64,000 bases of DNA from Bradyrhizobium sp. JYMT SZCCT0428 (GCF_018131075.1 NZ_JAFCLS010000018.1:1-64000); one strand, 5' to 3'. Shown: positions 1 through 6,984, numbered from the stretch's first letter. A program made the numbers and translations. The notes: generated from the sequence alone by a model not told the origin.

Positions 1-2
1 GG

Positions 3-119
3 TTGCTGCACAAGATCGCTGAAGAGTCCGAGCAAGGCATCCTCGTAACGGCAGACTGGCGGGCCCGTCCCTCAAAGCCGGCAACCGGGCCTCAGCCTGT
101 TAACGTCAAAACGCCTTAG
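3..119 (+). CDS. C-terminal end of an unidentified gene (partial)
   Basis: An open frame enters from the window edge and runs 38 codons to TAG, 8 bp before the ATG of the next gene on the same strand. The residues (LLHKIAEESEQGILVTADWR at the start) are hydrophilic and protein-like, but I recognise no family. The close spacing suggests it belongs to the same transcription unit as the SANT-like and ligase genes downstream. It could be a chance open frame. Confidence 0.4.
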   Translation: MLHKIAEESEQGILVTADWRARPSKPATGPQPVNVKTP

Positions 120-127
120 AACTTGCG

Positions 128-322
128 ATGGTTGGAGATAATAACAGGCCTTGGACGGAGGAAGACGATCGCCGGCTGCTTGAACTGCGAGACAGCGGGA
201 GGTCTACACTATCGATATCCGTGGCTATGAGACGGTCGGTCTCTGCAATTAGAAATCGCCTGTGTATCGTCCGAGCCCGGGCTGCCCGGGCGAAATCCAG
301 TTCAAGCCATATTGAGAGATGA
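128..322 (+). CDS. Small SANT/Myb-like helix-turn-helix protein
   Basis: This 64-residue protein has a single motif of the form RPWTEEDDRRLLELRDSG, then a variable stretch, then RRSVSAIRNR. It resembles the SANT/GcrA-like trihelical DNA-binding fold, with a tryptophan and acidic cluster in helix 1 and an S-A-I-x-x-R recognition helix. Related domains occur at 9104-9478 (two copies) and 10642-10812. Its TGA overlaps the ATG of the ligase gene (ATGATGA at 319-325), so the two are probably translationally coupled. DNA binding is inferred from the pattern; target and role are unknown. Confidence 0.65.
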   Translation: MVGDNNRPWTEEDDRRLLELRDSGRSTLSISVAMRRSVSAIRNRLCIVRARAARAKSSSSHIER

Positions 323-927
323 TGCGAAGCTCGTCGTTCGAACCCTGCATCCCGACCCGCGCCACCAAGGTCCCTACCTCCAAAAGCTGGCTCCATGAGG
401 TCAAGCATGACGGTTACCGGCTGATCGTGCACCGCGAGGGCAAGCGCGTGCGCCTGTTCACACGGAACGGTTTCGACTGGAGCGACCGCTACCCGCTGAT
501 CACCGAGGCCGCGCTGCGCATCCGGTCAACGTCCTTCGTCCTGGACGGCGAAGCCGTGTTGCTTGGTGTCGATGGGATCTCCGATTTCGACGGCCTACAC
601 AGCCGCAAGCACAATGACGAAGTGCAGTTCTATGCCTTCGATATGCTGGTGGCAGACGGTGATGATATCCGCAAGCTACCGCTCACCATGAGGAAGACAA
701 ACCTCGCCCGACTCCTGGCGCGGCGTGTGGACGGCATCTTCATCTCCGACTTCGAGCGCGGTGAAATCGGCCCAGAGCTGTTCCGGCACGCCTGCATGAT
801 GGGGCTTGAGGGTCTGGTGTCGAAGCTCGCCGATCGACCGTACCGGCCGGGCCGGTCACCCAACTGGGTAAAGATCAAAAACCCCGCCTCTCCCGCTATG
901 CTGCGGGCCAAAGATGCGTTCTCCTGA
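319..927 (+). CDS. Stand-alone ATP-dependent DNA ligase adenylation domain
   Basis: This 202-residue protein has the ordered motifs of the ligase nucleotidyltransferase domain: KHDGYR with the candidate adenylated Lys29 (motif I), LDGEAV (III), LEGLVSK (IV) and WVKIKN (V). It stops right after motif V and has no OB-fold, polymerase or phosphoesterase domain, so it is much shorter than full LigD. It would transfer AMP from ATP to itself and then to a nicked nucleic acid; without an OB domain its sealing activity is uncertain. A decayed relative lies at 6138-6429 behind a Ku remnant, so a link to end joining is possible but not shown here. It overlaps the SANT-like gene upstream. Confidence 0.85.
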   Translation: MMRSSSFEPCIPTRATKVPTSKSWLHEVKHDGYRLIVHREGKRVRLFTRNGFDWSDRYPLITEAALRIRSTSFVLDGEAVLLGVDGISDFDGLHSRKHNDEVQFYAFDMLVADGDDIRKLPLTMRKTNLARLLARRVDGIFISDFERGEIGPELFRHACMMGLEGLVSKLADRPYRPGRSPNWVKIKNPASPAMLRAKDAFS

Positions 928-1194
928 GGACGACAATCTCGCCGGCGCGATCTCAACATGAGTTCCATGCAGTGCGCGCATAGTGCTCATCAAAACCTGT
1001 CACGTTAGGCGAACGTACCTCGATGCGCTGGAGGAATTGCTAATCCAGGCCTAAAGCCCTCGTCGCCAAGCAATCGTATTTCAGGCTTGGCGGCGGGGTG
1101 TAACTAGAAACGGCTTTGTGTTGAACCGTTCGTCCCGATTTGAACAATCGCACCGATCCCACGTTTTAATAAGAGAGATGCTGGAACCGGTGCC

Positions 1195-1362
1195 GTGCCG
1201 TCAGAAAAGAAACGTGTCGAACTCCAAAGGGAGATCATGCGGTACCGGCAAATAGCGAGCCGGATCGCAGACGAAGAGTTTGTACGTCGCATCAATGAGC
1301 AGATCGCAGAAATGGGGCGGCAACTCCGCGAAATTAATGAGCAAGGCACCGAAGAGGGTTAG
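1195..1362 (+). CDS. Small hypothetical protein, GTG start
   Basis: A 55-codon frame begins with GTG and encodes a charged, probably helical peptide (PSEKKRVELQREIMRYRQIA at its start, REINEQGTEEG at its end). The composition looks like a genuine small soluble protein and I associate this type with rhizobial islands, but I know no function. It overlaps the next gene by 26 bp in another frame. No strong ribosome site precedes the GTG, so the start is uncertain. The shadow frame on the minus strand is less protein-like. Confidence 0.45.
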   Translation: MPSEKKRVELQREIMRYRQIASRIADEEFVRRINEQIAEMGRQLREINEQGTEEG

Positions 1363-1525
1363 ACAGGAAGTCGAAGTGGAGGTGTTTTGGAAACACCGAA
1401 ATGAATACGAATGGCATCTGCGCGATGCAGAGAAAGAAGTGATCGCCAAAGGCCTAGCCAATAGCTATGCCGCCGCTCAAGCAGCGGGTGCAAAGCAGGC
1501 GAAACGTCTAACAAAGAAGAGGTAA
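1337..1525 (+). CDS. Small basic hypothetical protein
   Basis: This 62-residue protein begins MSKAPKRVRQEVEVEVFWKH and ends in a lysine-rich tail (AKRLTKKR). The frame is open further upstream, but the ATG at 1337 gives the more natural start, inside the end of the preceding small gene, as expected for coupled translation. The middle is alanine-rich and probably helical. No domain is recognised. Given its high lysine/arginine content, nucleic-acid binding is possible but unproven. Confidence 0.5.
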   Translation: MSKAPKRVRQEVEVEVFWKHRNEYEWHLRDAEKEVIAKGLANSYAAAQAAGAKQAKRLTKKR

Positions 1526-1565
1526 GGCGTCTCAATGGGCGGCATCTTACGATAGTCTCGCAGAA

Positions 1566-1769
1566 CTAGCCGACCCTCAAATTCTCCGCCGACATTTTTC
1601 CTCGGTTTTCCTGCACTTCATAACTTACCTTGGTGCCTTCGTTCAGATTGCTGAGGCCGGCCCTCTCCACGGCCGAGATGTGGACGAATACGTCATTGCC
1701 CCCGCCGTCCGGCTGAATAAAACCAAAACCCTTAGTCGCGTTGAACCACTTCACCGTACCTGTCGCCAC
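1566..1769 (-). CDS. cspA: Cold-shock domain protein (CspA family)
   Basis: This 67-residue single cold-shock domain has the RNP1-like GTVKWFNATKGFGFIQP and RNP2-like DVFVHISAVERAG motifs, followed by the usual C-terminal strands. Family members bind single-stranded RNA or DNA and act as RNA chaperones. I chose the GTG at 1769, which is preceded by a GGGAG ribosome site; the longer ATG frame adds residues unlike the family. Length and motifs are typical. It stands alone on the minus strand of the island. Several paralogues are usual in this group, so the symbol marks the family rather than a specific orthologue. Confidence 0.9.
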   Translation of the reverse strand: MATGTVKWFNATKGFGFIQPDGGGNDVFVHISAVERAGLSNLNEGTKVSYEVQENRGKMSAENLRVG

Positions 1770-1835
1770 GTCCGCTCTCCCATTGCAAAACAATGCAGGC
1801 ACCCTAGTTCGGACGCCCCGTACCGCACAAGAGCA

Positions 1836-1867
1836 ACGGCCCCAGTGCGGGCTAGCGCTGGGGCCGT
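1836..1867. repeat. GGCCCCAG...CTGGGGCC hairpin
   Basis: Perfect 10-bp arms ACGGCCCCAG and CTGGGGCCGT enclose a 12-base loop. It belongs to a hairpin family scattered through the island (2066-2101, 2734-2766, 10535-10563, 13022-13057). It lies just upstream of the cold-shock gene, and no run of T follows here, so it need not be a terminator. Confidence 0.6.
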
Positions 1868-1984
1868 ATATGCGCGGCTGGGGCAGCAGGAGCCAGCGCA
1901 GGTTCGCAGGCTAATGTTCGGTTGCTGAGAAGACAAACCTATTCGATTCCGCAATGCAAACGGCCCCGGCGCGGAGAACGCCAA

Positions 1985-2192
1985 CGCAAAGGCCGCCAAT
2001 GGGATCTCCCGGTCAGGGCTGAGGAATCTACCGAGAGCGTCGGGCGCTCAGGAGTTCCATAGAAACGGCCCCAGCGTGCGCGCGGGCGGACACTGGGGCC
2101 GACATTTCCTCGAATGATGCTCGGGGGGACGTTGCAGTCACTCGGTCGTGCACAACTAAGCGATCCGGTCAGGAATTGTTCCGCTCCCTTTA
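1985..2192 (-). repeat. Copy A of a ~210-230 bp inverted duplication, hairpin-bearing
   Basis: Read on the minus strand, this segment matches 12932-13165 read on the plus strand. Shared blocks include AAAGGGAG, GGAACAATTCCTGACCGG, ATCGCTTAGTTGTGC, CAACGTCCCCCC and CATTCGAGGAAATG, a GGCCCCAG...CTGGGGCC hairpin (2066-2101), and GTTTCT with GGAACTC after it. Substitutions are spread evenly and the spurious frames break, so it is more likely a non-coding element or RNA gene ending in a terminator than a coding region. It is one of two copies in inverted orientation 11 kb apart. Confidence 0.6.
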
Positions 2193-2211
2193 GGGGGCGG
2201 CTCAATCGCAA

Positions 2212-2237
2212 AGCCCGCCGGCGCGAACCGGCGGGCT
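2212..2237 (-). terminator. Intrinsic terminator of the 2256-2700 locus
   Basis: Perfect 10-bp arms AGCCCGCCGG/CCGGCGGGCT around a 6-base loop are followed, on the minus strand, by TTTGCGATT. It lies 18 bp after the TAA of the broken gene on that strand, as a functional terminator would. Confidence 0.7.
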
Positions 2238-2255
2238 CGACCCCACGGAGCGGCC

Positions 2256-2700
2256 TTATCCGCCCATGCCCTTGAGCGCTGCGACCGCGCTTCGGAGCGC
2301 CGTCATATGCCACCATCGCGTATCGGTACTTAAGTCCTCATCGATGGCATACTCAATAAGCGCAGCTGCGCCGACCGGCGTGGCCGGGCGTATTGGCCAG
2401 CCGCTGCACATGTTGCCACTCCGCGTCTATGGCACGGTCGCGCTCGTCGCGGAGCCTGGCGAGCCCGGTACGCTCGTCCCAGGCCCGTCCGGCCTCTATT
2501 TTCGCTTCGTAGCGCGCCTTGGCGTCGAGATACTCCTGTTCGACCGTGGCCGGATCGATTTCGCCAGCGTCCAACAGGGTTTGCCGGCGAAGATCAATCT
2601 CACCGGCGCCGATGTGGTAGTTGCGCCAATGAATCAACTCTATGGGGCGTCGGCCGTACCGCTCTTCTGAAGGCCGGGCTCGATCTCGCGATGCGCGCGG
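2256..2700 (-). pseudogene. Frameshifted hypothetical gene
   Basis: The minus strand encodes a helical, charged protein (IDLRRQTLLDAGEIDPATVE, then ARLRDERDRAIDAEWQHVQR) that stops in frame at 2353. One frame over, coding character continues (ATPVGAAALIEYAIDEDLS, then WWHMTALRSAVAALKGMGG) to a TAA at 2256-2258, directly before a terminator. The two halves together look like a rhizobial accessory protein family I know only as hypothetical, so a single indel near 2385 has probably broken the gene. No convincing start codon is seen; the upstream limit is approximate. A sequencing error at the shift would restore the gene. Confidence 0.55.
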
Positions 2701-2733
2701 TTGGATGGCTTCACGAGTTCGCCGCAAAGGAAA

Positions 2734-2766
2734 CGGCCCCAGCACTCGGGGGCGGGGCTGGGGCCG
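2734..2766 (-). terminator. GGCCCCAGC hairpin, terminator-like on minus strand
   Basis: 10-bp arms CGGCCCCAGC/GCTGGGGCCG lie at 2734-2743 and 2757-2766. On the minus strand the hairpin is followed by TTTCCTTTG. It sits just upstream of the broken gene at 2256-2700 and may insulate it. Confidence 0.5.
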
Positions 2767-2769
2767 CCT

Positions 2770-3097
2770 TGGATTGGTGCCGGAGGCGGCTCCGGCACGG
2801 AACCGAAACCTTTGGCCTGACCCCAAGGTTCCTAATTTTCGTTAGTGGGTCATTTTTTGCAGTAACTGAACCTTGTCTTGCGGCATGAGGGCATGATCGT
2901 GGATGAAGGCCCCTTTCGGGAAAACGACATCATGATCGCGACGATCGCCGCTTGTTAGCCTGGATGATCACGCTTGCTCTACGTACCGCTTTTGGCGGCT
3001 GAATTCCCATGCACCGACAGTAGCGTGCTCACAAAAACTCAACCATCAAAGCGCCTCCGGAGAGCACTAGGGCCGCTTCGGGGGTCGTCTGCTGGCA
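2770..3097. other. Gene-free stretch
   Basis: I see no convincing gene in these 328 bases. Frames on both strands are short and compositionally random. No terminator or repeat of the families found elsewhere in the island is evident. Confidence 0.5.
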
Positions 3098-3271
3098 CTA
3101 CGCGCCGGGCTCCTCTTTGGTCTTTTGCGGAAGCTCGCCACGATTCTCGGCAGTCTCTTCCGGATCGCCGGGCTTTTTCCCGGCCATATTGCCGGGGTTG
3201 TAATGGAACTTACCTTCAGGGTTTTCGCCGGGGTGTTTCACATTTGGATTTCTTGTATTGTCGTCGGCCAT
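3098..3271 (-). CDS. Small hydrophilic, probably disordered protein
   Basis: This 57-residue protein starts MADDNTRNPNVKHPGENPEG. It is rich in Asn, Pro, Gly, Glu and Lys and has no hydrophobic core, so it is probably intrinsically disordered. The ATG at 3271 is preceded by AAGGAACGCCTG, a good ribosome site, and is preferred over a start 11 codons upstream. The type (short, NPxVKHPGENPEGKFHYNPGN) is one I associate with rhizobial genomes; its role is unknown, and a stress or desiccation function would be only a guess. Confidence 0.65.
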   Translation of the reverse strand: MADDNTRNPNVKHPGENPEGKFHYNPGNMAGKKPGDPEETAENRGELPQKTKEEPGA

Positions 3272-3411
3272 CAGGCGTTCCTTTGAAGGAGGAACAACGT
3301 TCAACAGAACTGCTCTGGTTACGTTCCTAATACGAGTGGCCTGTTTCGACCCTTAGTGGCCAGTTTTGAAATCGCCAGCGGCCTGATTTACGTTGTTTAC
3401 TACTTCGCGAT

Positions 3412-3520
3412 GTGAGCTGTTTTGACCAGTATGTCGGCTGCCGGACGTGCCACGATGGGCAATCACATAAGGCCGCCTCAGTTGGCGGCCTCTTTCTTTG
3501 CGTAGTGTTGCGCTCCGCGA
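3412..3520 (+). promoter_or_regulatory. Leader-like element, copy 1 (hairpin replaced by terminator)
   Basis: The segment begins GTGAGCTGTTTTGACC, runs through TATGTCGGCTGCCGGAC and rejoins the other copies at GTGTTGCGCTCC. It matches 4026-4132 and 13880-13987 at both flanks. In its middle, where the others have a TCACCG...CGGTGA stem, this copy has a GGCCGCC-TCAGTT-GGCGGCC terminator. It lies 69 bp upstream of the zinc-ribbon gene at 3589. Confidence 0.5.
3471..3497 (+). terminator. Intrinsic terminator inside leader copy 1
   Basis: GGCCGCC (3471-3477), loop TCAGTT and GGCGGCC (3484-3490) are followed by TCTTTC. The hairpin, loop and TCTTTC tail are identical to those at 6985-7010. It could act as an attenuator for the gene at 3589 or end a transcript from upstream. 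Confidence 0.65.
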
Positions 3521-3588
3521 TGAACTTATTTCGCATCCGGCCGTTGGGGCTCTGGCAGCCCAGCAAACGGGTAGTACGGAGTGCGGAC

Positions 3589-3804
3589 ATGCCTACAGCA
3601 GGTGTATCTACTAACAGCGTCCCACCAGTTTGCCCGCGTTGCCCGACATGCAACGAAAAAATGACGTTCCTGTCGGTTAGCCCGACCTGCCAAAGCGTGA
3701 TCTATGGATTTATATGCCGTAACGACGGAGATCGTCTGAGTTGGGAGAGCCTTCAATCCCATCAGCCGAAAGCGGTTGCAGTTGCGGGGCCTCTTTCATT
3801 TTGA
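3589..3804 (+). CDS. Small zinc-ribbon-like protein
   Basis: This 71-residue protein starts at the ATG at 3589 rather than the longer open frame. Cysteines occur as CPRCPTC near the start, then after SVSPT and in GFICRNDG, suggesting a degenerate zinc ribbon. The order (CPxC, hydrophobic strand, second cysteine pair, W) parallels the 77-residue protein at 4154, but the second CxxC is incomplete (C-R-N-D), so metal binding may be weakened. It has its own copy of the leader-like element upstream. The function of this family is unknown. Confidence 0.5.
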   Translation: MPTAGVSTNSVPPVCPRCPTCNEKMTFLSVSPTCQSVIYGFICRNDGDRLSWESLQSHQPKAVAVAGPLSF

Positions 3805-3888
3805 CGCTGTACTGCGCAGCATCACCCAGCTACACGCTGACATCGATTGACGATTTGCCCAACCAGACATACCGCGCTTCAATAGTGC

Positions 3889-4029
3889 ATGCCCGAACTC
3901 ACCCGCCGCCCTCATCCCGAGCGCTCTGATTGCTGGCACGTCTACTACGGCGACGTTCGCGGTTCAGTCGGGGCTGCCGATCCACGCCAAGCAGTGGCGT
4001 CAGTTCCTTCATTAACTTTTCCGGGGTGA
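3889..4029 (+). pseudogene. N-terminal remnant of a small conserved protein
   Basis: The 46-codon frame begins MPELTRRPHPERSDCWHVYY and reads GDVRGSVGA before losing protein-like character and stopping at TGA 4027-4029. The start resembles a small rhizobial family I recall (CW-x-x-x-YGDVRVGTI type), which normally continues for about 80 residues. The 3' part seems to have been replaced where leader copy 2 begins, at 4026. The match is from memory, so moderate confidence only. Confidence 0.4.
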
Positions 4030-4132
4030 GCAATATTGACCACTGTGCAGGCTGCCGGACATGCCAGATTACCTGATCACCGCTCGGCCTTCGGCTTCCA
4101 TCGGTGACTGAGAGTGTGTTGCGCTCCCGCCC
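4026..4132 (+). promoter_or_regulatory. Leader-like element, copy 2 with hairpin
   Basis: It begins GTGAGCAATATTGACCA, continues with GCAGGCTGCCGGACATGCC, then carries GATCACCG-CTC-GGCCTTCGGC-TTCCAT-CGGTGA and ends GTGTTGCGCTCCCGCC. TCACCG/CGGTGA pair as an outer stem around an inner GCC-TTC-GGC stem. Copy 3 (13880-13987) keeps both stems with a few changes. It stands directly upstream of the zinc-ribbon gene at 4154 and its operon partner at 4391. Confidence 0.55.
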
Positions 4133-4153
4133 GACCAAAGAGATGCACATCAC

Positions 4154-4387
4154 TTGCCCCAACCTTATGCCCGTCCTGAACCGTCGCTGATCCCAATTGA
4201 GCGGCCCCGCTGCCCCCAATGTTTCAAACGAATGATGCTTACGAGGATCAGCCCAGCCTCCGAGGGCTATGACAGCCGCACCTTCGGGTGCGCCAATTGC
4301 AATCACACAATGACGCGCACCGTCCCGTGCGATCCGATGTCGGACAAGTCGGGCTGGCAATACAGCAACCTCAAAGCCTCGGAGTGA
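4154..4387 (+). CDS. Zinc-ribbon protein
   Basis: This 77-residue protein has CPQC at about residues 20-23 and CANC about 30 residues later, separated by a strand-rich segment (RMMLTRISPASEG, then RTFGC). This is the two-knuckle layout of a four-cysteine zinc ribbon. Such small proteins in rhizobia are of unknown role, with nucleic-acid or protein binding plausible. The TGA is 3 bp before the ATG of the next gene, so the two form one unit closed by the terminator at 4586, with the leader element at 4026-4132 ahead of it. Confidence 0.65.
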   Translation: MPQPYARPEPSLIPIERPRCPQCFKRMMLTRISPASEGYDSRTFGCANCNHTMTRTVPCDPMSDKSGWQYSNLKASE

Positions 4388-4390
4388 GCT

Positions 4391-4585
4391 ATGCAGCGCC
4401 GCCGTTTCAGCCACAGCTCGACACTTGAAGAACGTCTGATCGATTTGGCTCGACGGGTTCGGTCTGACGTGGAGACGCTTGCGCCATGCAGCGAGCGCGA
4501 CGAATTAGTCCAGAAGCTTCGGCAGATTGAAACGGCACTTGATATGAGCGAGTTCCTGTTATCCACTAGCTCCAATCGCCCGTAA
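4391..4585 (+). CDS. Small helical protein, MQRRR family
   Basis: This 64-residue protein begins MQRRRFSHSSTLEERLIDLA and has a second helix ending LRQIETALDMSEFL. It is a paralogue of the protein at 13658-13855 (same MQRRR start, LEERL/LDQRL, then R-K/Q-R-Q-x-ETA). Predicted helices and charge suggest a small adaptor or nucleic-acid binding protein; no function is known to me. It directly follows the zinc-ribbon gene and is followed at once by a terminator. Both paralogues sit downstream of a copy of the same leader element. Confidence 0.6.
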   Translation: MQRRRFSHSSTLEERLIDLARRVRSDVETLAPCSERDELVQKLRQIETALDMSEFLLSTSSNRP

Positions 4586-4610
4586 GGCCGCCCAGCTGGC
4601 GGCCCTTTTC
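4586..4610 (+). terminator. Intrinsic terminator
   Basis: GGCCGCC-CAGCT-GGCGGCC is followed by CTTTTC, starting right after the stop codon of the MQRRR-family gene. It is a variant of the terminator family at 3471 and 6985. Confidence 0.8.
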
Positions 4611-4720
4611 ATTTCTGGGGCCGCAGAGAAGCTGGCCCCAAGGGCGGGAAGCTCGCTGGGGCCGGCCCACAGTAGTTTGAAATTTCATTCTAAGTGGTCT
4701 TTTTATCGTGGAGTAAAATT

Positions 4721-4930
4721 GTGAGTGACGTGCAAGAATTTAATAGGTTGGCCGTCGGCGTTCGCTTCAAGATCAGTGAACTCGGAGCTACTCGATTGCG
4801 ATCGCTGGCCGGCAAGACAGGGATCGTGGTCGAGGTTTTTCGAAGCAATACAGGCGTCACCGTGTTGTTCGATGGTGCCCACAGACCAACTTGCCTGCAC
4901 AGGGATTTTATCGCTCCGATTTCGCGGTAA
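4721..4930 (+). CDS. Small conserved beta-rich protein
   Basis: This 69-residue protein starts at GTG (VSDVQEFNRLAVGVRF), preceded by GGAG eight bases upstream. The pattern of short strands with TGIVVEVFRSNTGVTVLFDG resembles a small SH3-like or KOW-like barrel, a form I have seen in rhizobial hypothetical proteins; the fold is inferred. It is monocistronic, 110 bp after the preceding terminator. No function is known. Confidence 0.6.
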   Translation: MSDVQEFNRLAVGVRFKISELGATRLRSLAGKTGIVVEVFRSNTGVTVLFDGAHRPTCLHRDFIAPISR

Positions 4931-5164
4931 CGCACGGCTCCCGCACGAGCGGTAGAACTACGGACCTTTGTCTTGCCGTCATCTGCTTAGGTGATTGGTC
5001 CGTTGCCACTTTTTGGCCAGCCCTTTTTGATCTCGCGAGCGCCGCGATTTGACCGCGCTCTGTTCATGCTCCAGAGTGAGTAGTCCCGGAACAGAAAAAG
5101 GCAGCATTGCGCGGCTTCCTTCCTGACGAGCCGCGCAACGCGCCGATGGTCGTTAGACCAAACC

Positions 5165-5320
5165 TCAATTACTGGGTGCTGTTCTTAGGAATTGCCGGGC
5201 TTCCTGCTCCGCAGATTTCTCATCGGTCGCCGCTAGGTCATAGCGGGCAAGCGCGGTGCCGCTGATGTCCACGGCGCAGGCAATCGCTTTGCCGGCATCC
5301 CTTCCAGTGTGGGGAACGAA
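5165..5320 (-). pseudogene. C-terminal remnant of a hypothetical gene
   Basis: The minus strand reads a protein-like stretch (AGKAIACAVDISGTALARYD, then EKSAEQEARQFL) ending at TGA 5165-5167. Upstream in frame a TGA appears near 5330, with no ATG or ribosome site between. The text looks like the tail of a small accessory protein cut off at its 5' side. Function unknown. Confidence 0.35.
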
Positions 5321-5370
5321 TCAGCAGCGTTTCGCTTGGATCCCGGTTCTGTTGCGTAGGAGTTTTTGTG

Positions 5371-5721
5371 ATGCGTACCCCCTCGATCGTGCCCGACGAT
5401 CAGGCTCAGACCATCTATCTGGTTGCCAATGACTTCGGCAAAATTGGCCGCGCCTGGTGCGAAGCCGACTATGAAACGACTGATCTTGAAACGGTCATCC
5501 TGCTCACCGGCCAATACAGCAACCCGATCCGGGTCGTGGCCTTCAACACTGGCGAGCGGTGGTCCGAAGACGTTTCCGAAGATGTCGCGCGTGTGCGATC
5601 GAAAAAGTCCGTGTGGAGCTTATCAGCGTTGGCAACTCCTGCTAGGGCTTCGCGCAACGCGTTCCGGCGATTGCGAAGGACGCTGTCCGATGTGGAGCCG
5701 TGTGAGCTGACGATGACGTAG
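5371..5721 (+). pseudogene. Small conserved gene truncated at a chimeric junction
   Basis: The first ~74 codons (MRTPSIVPDDQAQTIYLVAN, ending ERWSEDVSEDVAR) read as a small rhizobial protein I recognise by type only. After about 5592 the frame stays open but the residues become arginine/serine-rich and random, because the DNA there is the reverse of another coding segment (see 5592-5850). The original 3' end is therefore missing. It looks like a recombination scar. The 5' part begins with a good ATG at 5371. Confidence 0.5.
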
Positions 5722-5850
5722 GCCCCCCTCATCGGCGAGTTCCTGAACGACAGGCCGGATAGTGCGTGCGCCCGCGGGCCGCATCTCGGTGAGGATGGCG
5801 GCTCTCGCCATATCCGGCGTCTTAACCTGGAAACCTGTGGAGGGACGAGG
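5592..5850 (-). pseudogene. Internal fragment of an unidentified larger gene
   Basis: On the minus strand two frames together give a coherent protein segment: VKTPDMARAAILTEMRP, then RPVVQELADEGG, then AYVIVSSHGSTSDSVLRNRR and ADKLHTDFFDRTR. The first two blocks are in one frame and the last two in another, so at least one indel lies between them near 5735. The strings resemble a nuclease- or ATPase-type accessory protein I cannot name. Both ends stop at junctions, with the small gene at about 5592 and with Ku sequence at about 5851, so this is debris. Confidence 0.45.
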
Positions 5851-6111
5851 GAGAGCAAGGCGGGCCACTTCGAGCCAAAAAAATTCGAGGACCATTATGA
5901 GGCGGCCTTGCAAGAGCTTTTAGAGAAGAAGCAGAAGGGGCTGCCGATCACCGCGTCCAAGAAGGCCGCTCCGAACAACGTCTTCAACTTGATGGATGCA
6001 CTCACGGCCAGCATTAAAGGCAGCACCCGCACCCCCGCCGCCGATGCGAAGCCGGCCAAGGCAGCCAGTAAGGCAAAAGTGGCCAAGCCGGCCAAGCGAA
6101 AAGCCGGTTAA
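5851..6111 (+). pseudogene. ku: C-terminal remnant of DNA end-binding protein Ku
   Basis: The frame reads AGHFEPKKFEDHYEAALQEL, then KQKGLPIT and NNVFNLMDALTASI, followed by a Lys/Ala-rich tail (KAKVAKPAKRKAG). This matches the end of bacterial Ku: a helix after the core domain, the VxNLMDAL motif, then a basic C-terminal extension. The core beta-barrel that encircles DNA is absent because the 5' side joins the unrelated fragment at 5592-5850. The remnant cannot bind ends as Ku does. It lies 26 bp before a ligase remnant, so a Ku-ligase end-joining pair once stood here. Confidence 0.7.
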
Positions 6112-6137
6112 TCTGATCCCAACCGCCAGCGCTGACG

Positions 6138-6429
6138 ATGAATAGGTTTGCACCCTGCCTTCCGACACGCGCCACGGCGGTCCCGTCGAGCAAGAACCGG
6201 ATTCATAAGATTAAGCACGACGGGTACCGGATGATCGTCCAACGGGACGGCGCCCGCGTGAGGCTATTCCACTCGGAACGGCCACGACTGAACCGGCCGG
6301 TACCCCTTGATCCAAGAGGCGGCGCTGCGCCAGAGGTGCGTTTCGTTTGTCCTGGACGGGGAAGCGGTGCTGCTGGGTGTCGACGGTCGCTCGGACTTCG
6401 ACGGCCTCCACAGCCGCCCCGACGCCTGA
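6138..6429 (+). pseudogene. Broken ATP-dependent DNA ligase fragment
   Basis: It starts like the 319-927 ligase (KIKHDGYRMIVQRDG, including the catalytic lysine), then shifts frame after RVRLF. The downstream DNA still encodes RCVSFVLDGEAVLLGVDGRS and FDGLHSR in another frame, with a TGA in place of a tryptophan codon near 6290. It ends at TGA 6427-6429 without motifs IV and V. So it has at least one indel, one nonsense change and a lost 3' half. A terminator follows at 6453. Confidence 0.8.
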
Positions 6430-6452
6430 GGTTGGGTTTTCAGATCAAGAAA

Positions 6453-6480
6453 AAACCCGCCGGTTAGGGCGGGTTTCCTT
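6453..6480 (+). terminator. Intrinsic terminator
   Basis: AAACCCGCC (6453-6461), a 6-base loop and GGCGGGTTT (6468-6476) are followed by CCTT. It closes the decayed Ku-ligase locus. Confidence 0.75.
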
Positions 6481-6488
6481 CGCGAATC

Positions 6489-6983
6489 TTGTGGATCTCA
6501 GTTCAATGCGAAAAGCGTGAGCATCGGTATCCAGCTCCCGAATTTAGAAACGGCCCCAACCGGGGGGCCGCCAACCCGAAGGGTCCGGGTTTTCCTCCAG
6601 CAGTCGGGGGGCTACCTTGGCTGGCTGGAAGCTTCAGATATGACGTCCCGACAAGTCCGATTGTTCAAAGCTTAATAGAGGTCGCTCGGAGTACCCCTTT
6701 CGGCGTAAGAACGGAGCCCGGCAAGATCGCGGTACTAGTCAGGGCCAACGCCGCTGCTGGGGCCGCTTTTTTCGCGAAGCTACTGGTTGACGGCCACGAC
6801 GTTGAGCTGTGGCTGGGGTACCAAGAAGATTGCCACCTTCCGCCGTCTCGAGAGCAGTACGCCGTCGATGAGTTAAAAGATAAGGCGCTCTGCACGGATC
6901 AAGCCTTCCCAATCGTTGAGGAGGAGTACCCCTACGGCCTGTGCGAGGTCATCGAAAAACTGCGCAGGAAATCTCTCAATTGA
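6489..6983 (+). CDS. Hypothetical protein, start uncertain, possibly chimeric
   Basis: The frame is open for 164 codons, but only the C-terminal part looks like protein: AKLLVDGHDVELWLGYQED and IVEEEYPYGLCEVIEKLRRK. The LVDGHDVELW string matches the end of a small rhizobial family whose start may be represented by the MPEYRAY gene at 13424-13658 (from memory). The N-terminal ~50 codons overlap a GGCCCC/GGGGCC hairpin region and are unlikely to be translated. No internal ATG exists, so a GTG or TTG start near 6640-6720 is probable. A terminator lies 2 bp after the stop. Confidence 0.4.
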   Translation: MWISVQCEKREHRYPAPEFRNGPNRGAANPKGPGFPPAVGGLPWLAGSFRYDVPTSPIVQSLIEVARSTPFGVRTEPGKIAVLVRANAAAGAAFFAKLLVDGHDVELWLGYQEDCHLPPSREQYAVDELKDKALCTDQAFPIVEEEYPYGLCEVIEKLRRKSLN

Positions 6984-6984
6984 A

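Noticed and set aside
3899..4414. 171-codon minus-strand frame covering leader copy 2
   Set aside because: A similar WHVRQP string appears opposite other leader copies, but the frames differ between copies and the conserved pairing stems explain the similarity better than a protein.
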